This document shows, piece after piece, positions 1-6,763 of a DNA stretch of 32,290 nucleotides (within the stretch, counting starts at the first letter, position 1; the number at the start of each line of letters is the position of its first letter). Source of the stretch: Clostridium sp. CAG:433 (GTDB lineage Bacteria; Bacillota_I; Bacilli_A; RF39; UBA660); NCBI GenBank assembly GCA_000433675.1, contig FR893558.1, forward strand, positions 89,125 to 121,414, written 5' to 3'. Position numbers and translations under genes: made by a program. The notes under the pieces are model-generated. The model was not told where the DNA came from and made no database searches. It worked only from the letters and a program-made list of their open reading frames with translations.

Positions 1-1
1 T

Positions 2-928
2 CCTATTATAGTTAAAATGGAAAAAAAGAATATTAAAAGAGTATATGCTTCACTAATATTATTTATATTAATAATTATTATAATATCTTTAATAATGTAT
101 TTTTTATTTCCAAGATTAATTCATCAAATAAAAGATATTGGTGAATCTGTTCCAGAACTTGTTGATAAAGTAAATATATTTATTAATAATATTATTTCAA
201 AATTTTCAAGTAATAGTGATTTTAAAATAAATATTAAATATGAAATATCATGTATATTAAAGAAAATTACAACTGATTTTCCAAGAAATTGTTTAAGTAT
301 ATTTTCAAGTGCTATATCATCTATATCATGTGCAGCATTATCATTAATAGTAGGATTTTATATACTTTTAGATTATGATAAAATAAAAGAAAATATATAT
401 ATACTTCTACCTAAAAAATATAGAAGAAGACTTAAAAGATTATTTAAAGATATTAATAAAGATTTATTTAGTTTTATAAAAGGAACATTAATATTAACTA
501 TAATTGTATTTGTTATTTCATTAATATTATTTTCATGTTTTAAACTAAAAGCACCAATATTTTTCGCGCTATTTAATTCTGTTATGAATATAATTCCTTA
601 TATTGGACCTATTATTGGAGGAGTTCCAATAGTAATAATAGCATTTACTCAAAGTAATGAAATTGGGATATTTATTTTAGTATCCGTATTAATTATACAA
701 GCACTTGATAATTTTATATTTCAACCTATAGTAATGGGTAAAACAATGAGTCTTCATCCTGTAACAATATTAATTGGCTTATTGATATTTGAATATTTTT
801 TTGGTATAATTGGAATGTGTATAACTGTTCCTTTATTAGCAGTTATAAAAAGAATTATATTATATCTTGATAAAAGGTATAAAATATTTAATTTTGATAA
901 GTTAAAAACTAATGAAAGTAAAAAGTAA
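2..928 (+). CDS. AI-2E family transporter (YtvI/YrrI type), 5'-truncated by window edge
   Basis: Integral membrane permease of the AI-2E/PerM family; members move small solutes or act as Na+/H+ antiporters, and the substrate here cannot be told. The first ATG is at 17, but the frame is open to base 2 and reads P-I-I-V-K just before it. This matches the usual join between the first helices and the segment after them, so the true start lies left of the window. Visible are a hydrophobic helix (about residues 10-30 from the ATG), a charged soluble stretch, paired helices near 90-115 and 150-175, and the family's C-terminal core with NIIPYIGPIIGG and a DNFIFQP segment. Full members are about 330-370 aa, so roughly 40-60 residues are missing. 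The stop codon overlaps the base of the T-box leader that follows. Family call is secure; substrate unknown. Confidence 0.88.
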   Translation, partial: PIIVKMEKKNIKRVYASLILFILIIIIISLIMYFLFPRLIHQIKDIGESVPELVDKVNIFINNIISKFSSNSDFKINIKYEISCILKKITTDFPRNCLSIFSSAISSISCAALSLIVGFYILLDYDKIKENIYILLPKKYRRRLKRLFKDINKDLFSFIKGTLILTIIVFVISLILFSCFKLKAPIFFALFNSVMNIIPYIGPIIGGVPIVIIAFTQSNEIGIFILVSVLIIQALDNFIFQPIVMGKTMSLHPVTILIGLLIFEYFFGIIGMCITVPLLAVIKRIILYLDKRYKIFNFDKLKTNESKK

Positions 929-1109
929 TTAATAAAAAATTATAGAGAGTTAGTGTTTGGTGGAAACTAATATTTTAAGTTAATGAAAGCGCTGTTACTG
1001 GAAGTTGCATTTATATGCCGGTTTTAAAAATCGTTAAAATAATTAAGTAAATAAAAGGATGGTACCGTGCATATGCACTCCTTAATAGGTAATGTACTAT
1101 CCTTTTTTT
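917..1109 (+). promoter_or_regulatory. T-box riboswitch leader upstream of cmk
   Basis: Directly visible: an AGAGAG motif at 944-949, then TTAGT/ACTAA flanking a GGTGG-type loop (the Stem I tip), and a T-box core at 1055-1083. The core folds as AAGGA, the bulge TGGTACC, then GTGC-ATAT-GCAC, then TCCTT, the canonical antiterminator with a 7-nt bulge. The competing terminator pairs 1053-1065 with 1094-1106 and ends in a T-run to 1109. Stem I can close by AGTAA (917-921) with TTACT (995-999). The specifier strand 985-994 is GAAAGCGCTG, so the codon is ambiguous: GCT (Ala, 991-993) or AGC (Ser, 988-990). The bulge TGGT would pair with a tRNA ending A-CCA; bacterial tRNA-Ala has discriminator A while tRNA-Ser usually has G, which favours Ala. 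The leader ends 20 nt before cmk. Confidence 0.85.
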
Positions 1110-1128
1110 ATATATAAGGAGGTGTTTT

Positions 1129-1779
1129 ATGATAATCGCAATTGATGGACCTGCTGGAAGCGGGAAAGGAACTATCGCAAGTTTAGTTTCAAAAAAATTA
1201 AATTTAGTTAATATTGATACAGGAGCAACTTATAGATGTGTTGCACTTGAAATGTTAAAAGAAGGAGTAAGCTTAGAAGAGACTGATAAAATTATAGAAA
1301 TATCAAAAAATATTGATATAAATTTAACAGAAAATTCTAGAGTATTTTTAAACAAAGAAGAAGTAACTGATAGAATTAGAGAAAAGGATGTTACTAAAAT
1401 AGTATCACAAGTATCAAGCATAGAAGAAGTAAGAGAAAACTTAGTAGCTCTTCAAAGAAATATGGCTAAAGGTAAAAATGTAATAATGGAAGGTAGAGAT
1501 ATTACAACAGTAGTATTTCCAAATGCTGACTTTAAATTTTACCTTGATGCATCTTTAGATGAAAGAGTAAAAAGAAGGCTTGAACAAAATAAAGAAAAAG
1601 GTATTGATATGAGTGAAAGTGAAATAAGAGATAATATTGCTAAAAGAGATTATAATGATATGCATAAAAAAGTTGGTGCATTAAAGAAAACAGATGATCA
1701 AATATATATCGATACTAGTAATATGACTATAGATGAAGTAGTAAATAAAATAGTAAATATTGTAAAGGAAAAAAACTAA
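1129..1779 (+). CDS. cmk: Cytidylate kinase (CMP/dCMP kinase)
   Basis: Phosphorylates CMP and dCMP with ATP to give CDP/dCDP in pyrimidine nucleotide salvage and synthesis; cytosolic. The 216 aa length is normal for the family (about 220). Visible are the N-terminal IDGPAGSGKGT P-loop (residues 4-14), the DTGATYR nucleotide-binding segment (30-36), the EGRDITTVVFPNAD motif near 120 and an Arg-rich lid with KRRL and AKRDYND. A strong ribosome site (AAGGAGGTG) precedes the ATG by the usual distance, so the start is firm. The next gene begins after one base, so the two are one transcription unit. The odd point is control: the gene sits directly behind a T-box leader, which normally governs tRNA ligase or amino-acid genes. 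Confidence 0.95.
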   Translation: MIIAIDGPAGSGKGTIASLVSKKLNLVNIDTGATYRCVALEMLKEGVSLEETDKIIEISKNIDINLTENSRVFLNKEEVTDRIREKDVTKIVSQVSSIEEVRENLVALQRNMAKGKNVIMEGRDITTVVFPNADFKFYLDASLDERVKRRLEQNKEKGIDMSESEIRDNIAKRDYNDMHKKVGALKKTDDQIYIDTSNMTIDEVVNKIVNIVKEKN

Positions 1780-1780
1780 A

Positions 1781-2398
1781 ATGACATTAAAAGAAGAATT
1801 TATAAAATTAGGATACACAGAAGAAGATTATGAAATAATAAGAAATAATTATGCAGTAAATCAGATAAAAGATGAAACTTTGATAAAAAAATTAAAGGAT
1901 AATTTTGCTTTTCTTCTTAAAATGGGTTATACCAAAGAAGAAGTAATCAAGATGACAAAAAGCTCACCACAAATTTATAGTTATTCAATAGAGAATATGA
2001 AGCAAAAGATAGAAGATATAATTTCGGGGCAAATATATGATGCATATTCACTATTAATTGATATATTTAATGAAGCAAAGAAAGAAATAATTATAATAGA
2101 TAATTATGCTGATAAAAGTATTTTAGATATGATTACGAACCTAAATGTAAAAGTAATTATTGTAACTAAAAAATTTAATTTATTAAAAGATATAGACATA
2201 AAAAAATATAATAAGCAATATCATAATTTAAAAGTAATATATAGTGATAAGTTTCATGATAGATTCATAATACTTGATAAAAAAGTATTGTATCATTCAG
2301 GAGCAAGTTATAAAGATTTAGGCAATAAATGTTTTGCAATTAATAAAATAGAAGATAATGAATATTTAAAGAATATACTAAAAAAGATAAAAGAATAA
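1781..2398 (+). CDS. mTERF-like repeat plus PLD-like domain protein, function unknown
   Basis: 205 aa cytosolic protein in two parts. Residues 1-85 are helical and contain a segment (GYTKEEVIKMTKSSPQIYS, about 49-67) resembling mTERF helix repeats, in which a G-[FY]-[ST]-x2-[ED] turn is followed by a conserved Pro. Residues 85-205 look like the PLD-like domain often found at the C-terminus of phage-type ORF6N/RhuM proteins: EIIIIDNYADKSILDMI, then KFHDRFIILD, then YHSGASYKDLGNKCFAI. The HDRFIILD stretch fits an HxKxxxxD phosphodiesterase half-motif with Arg for Lys. Only one half is present, so activity would need a dimer or may be lost, leaving a binding role. It starts one base after cmk and shares its T-box. 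Domain assignments rest on motif memory; the function is not known. Confidence 0.7.
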   Translation: MTLKEEFIKLGYTEEDYEIIRNNYAVNQIKDETLIKKLKDNFAFLLKMGYTKEEVIKMTKSSPQIYSYSIENMKQKIEDIISGQIYDAYSLLIDIFNEAKKEIIIIDNYADKSILDMITNLNVKVIIVTKKFNLLKDIDIKKYNKQYHNLKVIYSDKFHDRFIILDKKVLYHSGASYKDLGNKCFAINKIEDNEYLKNILKKIKE

Positions 2399-2463
2399 AA
2401 ATGTGAACTTAATAAAATATGATTTGTTCAAATTAAATTTGAGGTCACATTTTGTGACTTCAA
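2398..2463. terminator. Convergent terminator region with two overlapping hairpins
   Basis: AAAATGTGA (2398-2406) can pair with TCACATTTT (2445-2453). Read on the minus strand this is followed by TTATTCTTTT, so it can terminate the flippase transcript. The right arm is also part of a compact hairpin, TTGAGGTCACA/TGTGACTTCAA (2439-2449 with 2453-2463, loop TTT). The two folds exclude each other. Confidence 0.55.
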
Positions 2464-2486
2464 GTTGGAGTTTAAAATTATTGAAT

Positions 2487-3782
2487 CTATTTATTTTTAA
2501 ATATTTTTTTAACCTTAATATAATTAAATACAGTAACATAGATTATATTTACAACTGTAGCAATTACTAAAGGATATAATCCAATTTTGAAGAATGATAA
2601 AATGATAATTAATGCAATTTTTATAATACTTCCAACAAGAGTACTATGCATTGCATCTTTTGCTTTGTCAAGTGCTTGCATTACAGAAACTAAAGGTGTT
2701 TGAATATATAATAGTAAGAAAAATGGTGCGAGTTTTCTTATGTATGAAACACCTTCATTGGTATTATATATAAGTTTCATAAAAATTTCAGGAAATATCA
2801 TTAAAATTATAGTAAAGAATAATCCAATAGCAAATGATAGTAATAATGATTGCTTAATTTTTTTCTTAACATAAGGTATTTTATTGTTTGCATATCCATT
2901 TGAAATAACAGGTAATGTAGTTTGACTTATTGCCATTGTAAAGAAAGATGGAAGAAGTAGTAGAGGCATAACATATCCAGTTAAAACGCCATATTCATAT
3001 GTAATATAATTAGTTGTATAACCATTCATTAAAAGAAAACTAGTTAAAACAATTGGCTCTAAAAAATAACCAATAGTACCAATTATTCTAGAACCTGTTG
3101 TTGGAATAGAAATATTTAAAACATCCTTAATAATAATTTTTTCAGGTTTTAACATTTCTTTAGTAACTTTTATTTTCCTAGGTAAGAAGAAATATAAAAT
3201 TATTATAGATGTTGTTTCACTAATTACATTTGATAAAATAAGAAATGTAACACTTACTCTTGGTTCATAATTAGATAATAGTGGCAAAAATATTATATTT
3301 AAAATAATTCTAACGACTTGTTCAAAATTATTTGAAAGAACATGTGGAAACATATTTTCTTTTCCAAAAAAATAACCTCTTATTATTCCAGATAAACTTA
3401 TAAATGGAAGAGTAAGACCAATACACATTATTGGAAATGAGAGACTATCATTATGAAGAAATTTGGCAATTAATGGAGATATAAAAATAAGAAGTATCAT
3501 TAGAAAGAATGTAGTACATATTGATATAAAAATAGATGAAAATACAATTTTTTTATTATCTTTTTTATTTTCTGATACTATTTTACTAACAGATATAGGA
3601 AGTCCACCTTGAGCAAGTGTTATAAACAAATTAAATGTAGGCATTATAAGCATATAAAGTCCAAGAGTTTCTGTTCCAATTATTCTAGTAGTTATTATTT
3701 TTATAAGCATTCCAAGTACTTTAGTCAAAAATCCACCAACTAGTAAAATTAAAGTACTTTTAATAAATTTACTCATTTTCAT
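2487..3782 (-). CDS. SpoVB/MurJ-type polysaccharide (lipid) flippase, MATE-like
   Basis: Multi-pass membrane protein of the MOP superfamily, whose members flip lipid-linked cell-wall or polysaccharide precursors across the membrane. Residues begin MKMSKFIKSTLILLVGGFLTKVLG, the typical first helix with a GG..TK.LG turn; next come TRIIGTETLGLYMLIMPTFN and AQGGLPISVSKIV, both SpoVB hallmarks. About 12-14 helices can be counted over 431 aa, slightly short against about 500 for SpoVB. I moved the start from a possible ATG at 3806 to 3782 because TTTTGGAGGC sits just upstream of the latter. It lies divergent to comN-secDF, as spoVB does in B. subtilis. Whether the cell sporulates is not shown; the protein could serve vegetative wall synthesis. 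Confidence 0.85.
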   Translation of the reverse strand: MKMSKFIKSTLILLVGGFLTKVLGMLIKIITTRIIGTETLGLYMLIMPTFNLFITLAQGGLPISVSKIVSENKKDNKKIVFSSIFISICTTFFLMILLIFISPLIAKFLHNDSLSFPIMCIGLTLPFISLSGIIRGYFFGKENMFPHVLSNNFEQVVRIILNIIFLPLLSNYEPRVSVTFLILSNVISETTSIIILYFFLPRKIKVTKEMLKPEKIIIKDVLNISIPTTGSRIIGTIGYFLEPIVLTSFLLMNGYTTNYITYEYGVLTGYVMPLLLLPSFFTMAISQTTLPVISNGYANNKIPYVKKKIKQSLLLSFAIGLFFTIILMIFPEIFMKLIYNTNEGVSYIRKLAPFFLLLYIQTPLVSVMQALDKAKDAMHSTLVGSIIKIALIIILSFFKIGLYPLVIATVVNIIYVTVFNYIKVKKIFKNK

Positions 3783-3834
3783 TAATTTTGCCTCCAAAAA
3801 TAGCATTTATATAATAAATATATGCTTTTACCTC

Positions 3835-3863
3835 TTTAAAAATGGGTAATTTTTTTGTATAAT
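3835..3863 (+). promoter_or_regulatory. Promoter for comN-secDF-rel operon
   Basis: TTTAAA (3835-3840), a 17-nt spacer and TATAAT (3858-3863) lie 31 nt before the comN ATG in the divergent spacer. The -35 is weak; the -10 is perfect. Confidence 0.5.
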
Positions 3864-3894
3864 TATATTGCGAGGGCAAAAATGGTGACTAAAT

Positions 3895-4122
3895 ATGGAT
3901 ATTGAATTTAAAAGTGCAAGAGAATTATATATGAAAGTAATTCCTGCATTAAACACAAAAAGAAGAATATTAAATAAAAAAGGAATAAAAATAAGTGATA
4001 AAGAAATATTTGAATATCTAGTAAAAAACATATGGTCAACAAAAGAAGGATTAGCACTTTGTGATATAGTAAATGATATACTTAGTACTAATGATGATGT
4101 ATTTAGGAAGGTGAAAGAATGA
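3895..4122 (+). CDS. comN: ComN-like post-transcriptional regulator family protein
   Basis: 75 aa soluble helical protein. Its composition and spacing (RELYMKVIPALNTKRR, then SDKEIFEYLVKNIW, then LCDIVNDILS) match the small Post_transc_reg family typified by B. subtilis ComN, which affects late competence mRNA and binds DivIVA. The position between a divergent SpoVB-type gene and secDF is the same as in B. subtilis and supports the call. An in-frame stop at 3886-3888 fixes the start at or after 3895. No strong ribosome site sits at the proper distance: GAGGG at 3872-3876 is about 18 nt away and instead fits an ATG at 3882 in another frame. The last 4 bases overlap the secDF start (ATGA), implying translational coupling. 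Competence function in this organism is inference only. Confidence 0.7.
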   Translation: MDIEFKSARELYMKVIPALNTKRRILNKKGIKISDKEIFEYLVKNIWSTKEGLALCDIVNDILSTNDDVFRKVKE

Positions 4123-6746
4123 ATGTAATGGTAGTAATTTTAATAAGTTTAATTTGCTATTTAGCGCTATGTTTTGTCTTGTCAAAAATATTTGCAAAAA
4201 TAAATATTAAGAAAGGATATGCTTATATACCATTTTTTAACTTTGTTAAGTTATTAGAAAAAGCAGATTTGAAGTGGTATTATATATTTGGATTTTTAAT
4301 TAGTCCTATTAATATATGGTTTTCTGTATACTTTAATATAAAACTTGGTAAAAAGTTTAATAAAAGTAATGGATTCATAGTAGGAATGATATTACTTCCT
4401 ATAATTTTCTATATAATACTTGCATTTAATAAAGATAAATATGACTCAAAAGTAGTATATGAAAAAAGTGGATTTAAACTTGCAACTGTACTTGTTTCAG
4501 TGTTAACAGTAGCATGTTTTGCAACAGTTTCAATACCATTTATCTTTAATAGCATTACAAAAGGTCTTGATTTAGCAGGTGGATTTGAAATACTTTATAA
4601 AGTAACATCAGCAGATGATAAAACAAAAAAACTAACTAAAGAAGACTTAGAAAGTGCTTATAAAACAATGGTTAGAAGAATTGATAAACTAGGTGTATCA
4701 GAACCAGAAATATCAATTGAAGGAAATGATAAAATAAGAGTAAAACTTGCAGGAGTTAAAAATCCAGATGAAGCAAGAGATTATATTACTGTTACTGGTG
4801 AATTAACATTCAGAGATAGTAGTGATAATAAATTAATGGATAAATCAGTTATATCTGGAGCAAAAGTTTCAGCAGATTCTGATGGTAATCCAGCAATACT
4901 TTTAAATGTAAAAGATAAAGATTTATTTTATGAAACAACAAATAAAATAAGTCAAACAAGTGATAAATTAATAGTTATATGGCTTGACTATGATAAATCA
5001 TCAGGTGATAGCTATAAAACATCAAAAGACAAATGTGGTGACTTTGAAGATGAAAACACAGTAAAATGTTTATCAGCTGCCACAGTTAAAGAAGGATTTA
5101 GTAGTAATGTTATAATACAAGGTAACTTTACTTATGATCAAGCAAAAACACTTGTTGATTTAATTAATTCAGGATCATCAAATGTTAAATATGAAGAAAT
5201 ATCTTCTAAAACAGTAACTGCAGAATTTGGTACAAATTCACTTTATAAAACAGAAATAGCATCTATAATTGGAGTTGCTGCTATTATAGTATTCATGATA
5301 TGTTTCTATAGATTTTCAGGACTTATATCATCACTTTCAATACTTATTTATACATCACTTGTATTCTTAGTATTCTATTTAATAGATGGTGTACTTACTC
5401 TTACTGGTATAGGAGCATTAGTTCTTGGTATTGGTATGGCAGTTGATGCGTGTGTTATTACTAATGAAAGAATAAAAGAAGAATTAAGAAAAGGTAAAAG
5501 TCTTAAAACAGCATTTATTAATGGTAATAAAGAATCATTCTCATCAATATTTGATTCAAATGTAACAACATTAATAATCGCACTTATATTATTTGCATTT
5601 GGTGAAAGTTCTGTAAAAGGATTTGCTACAATGCTTATAATTAACTTAATAATGACAATGCTTATAATTGTAATTATTAATAGATTTATTACAAAATTAT
5701 TTGTTAATACAAAGTTCTTTGATAATAAAACAAAAGCATTTGTTAATTATGATCCTAATAAAGAAGTAAAGAAGAGTAAATTTAATTTTGCAACTAACTT
5801 TAAAGCACATTTTATTGCACCAATAATTGTATTTGTGTTAGCAGTAATAGTAACAATAATTACAGGTGTAAACCTTGGTGTTGATTTTAAAGGTGGATCA
5901 GATATATCAGTAGTATCTAATAGTAAAATAAATCCAAATGAAGTTGAAAAAAGTGTTCAAGATTTAGGATACAAAGTATCAGATGTAACTACACAAAATG
6001 ATAGTACAGTGTACGTTAAAGTAGAAGATGTATTAACAGAAAATGAAATTAAAACAACACAAAATAAATTAGAAGATAAATATGATGCAAAAATAGAAAT
6101 TGCAGTTGTATCAAATGTTGTAAAAAGAGATTTAATTAAAAACGCAATTATAGCATTATTATTTGCATTTGTTGGTATAGCACTTTATATTTCATTAAGA
6201 TATAAATTTAGTTATGCAGTTAGTGCTCTTATTGCACTTGCGCAAGATATAATAATGATGTTCTGTTTATTCTCAATATTTAATATCGAAATAAATACTA
6301 TGTATATTGCAGCTATTTTAACAATCGTTGGTTACTCAATAAATAATACAATAGTAATATTTGATAGAATAAGAGAAAATATGAAAATAATGAAACTAGA
6401 AAATAAAAAATCAAAAGAAGATTATGACAAACTAGTTGATGCAAGCATTAAACAAACATTATTTAGATCAATTAATACAACTATTACAACAATGCTTCCA
6501 ATAATTACATTGTTACTATTTGGAGCAAGAGAAATATTTGAATTTAATATTGCTATATTATTTGGTTTAATTGCAGGAGCTTATTCATCAGTATTCTTAT
6601 CAGCACAAATTTGGAGAAGAATAGAACTTAGACCAAAGAAAGAAAAGAAAACTACAAAAAAAGATAATAAAAAGAATAATAAGAAAAATGGTAAAAAAGA
6701 TAAAAAACAACCAGAAGAATTATTAGTTAAAGGAATAAATTCTTAA
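4119..6746 (+). CDS. secDF: SecDF protein-export membrane protein with extra N-terminal DUF5684-like domain
   Basis: RND-type accessory motor of the Sec translocase, using the proton gradient to pull secreted proteins outward. One chain holds both halves. The SecD half has KGLDLAGG near residues 148-155, an extracytoplasmic P1-like domain and a helix bundle with GIGMAVDACVITNERI. The SecF half has GVDFKGGSDISV near 590 and IVGYSINNTIVIFDRIRE. The 875 aa length exceeds the usual 730-770. The surplus is an N-terminal domain of about 110 residues with three or four helices, including YIPFFNFVKLLEKADLKW and GFIVGMILLPIIFYIILAF, which reads like DUF5684. The C-terminus ends in a Lys-rich tail from about 835. 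AAGGTG precedes the ATG, which overlaps the comN stop; rel follows after 17 nt. SecDF is certain; the added domain's name is a motif-based inference. Confidence 0.93.
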   Translation: MNVMVVILISLICYLALCFVLSKIFAKINIKKGYAYIPFFNFVKLLEKADLKWYYIFGFLISPINIWFSVYFNIKLGKKFNKSNGFIVGMILLPIIFYIILAFNKDKYDSKVVYEKSGFKLATVLVSVLTVACFATVSIPFIFNSITKGLDLAGGFEILYKVTSADDKTKKLTKEDLESAYKTMVRRIDKLGVSEPEISIEGNDKIRVKLAGVKNPDEARDYITVTGELTFRDSSDNKLMDKSVISGAKVSADSDGNPAILLNVKDKDLFYETTNKISQTSDKLIVIWLDYDKSSGDSYKTSKDKCGDFEDENTVKCLSAATVKEGFSSNVIIQGNFTYDQAKTLVDLINSGSSNVKYEEISSKTVTAEFGTNSLYKTEIASIIGVAAIIVFMICFYRFSGLISSLSILIYTSLVFLVFYLIDGVLTLTGIGALVLGIGMAVDACVITNERIKEELRKGKSLKTAFINGNKESFSSIFDSNVTTLIIALILFAFGESSVKGFATMLIINLIMTMLIIVIINRFITKLFVNTKFFDNKTKAFVNYDPNKEVKKSKFNFATNFKAHFIAPIIVFVLAVIVTIITGVNLGVDFKGGSDISVVSNSKINPNEVEKSVQDLGYKVSDVTTQNDSTVYVKVEDVLTENEIKTTQNKLEDKYDAKIEIAVVSNVVKRDLIKNAIIALLFAFVGIALYISLRYKFSYAVSALIALAQDIIMMFCLFSIFNIEINTMYIAAILTIVGYSINNTIVIFDRIRENMKIMKLENKKSKEDYDKLVDASIKQTLFRSINTTITTMLPIITLLLFGAREIFEFNIAILFGLIAGAYSSVFLSAQIWRRIELRPKKEKKTTKKDNKKNNKKNGKKDKKQPEELLVKGINS

Positions 6747-6763
6747 AATAAGGGAATGATTAA

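Noticed and set aside
6630..6720. Lys/Asn-rich AAA/AAT repeat at the SecDF C-terminus as a microsatellite or phase-variable tract
   Set aside because: The repeats are irregular and in frame; a basic cytoplasmic tail is common in SecDF and there is no long homopolymer.
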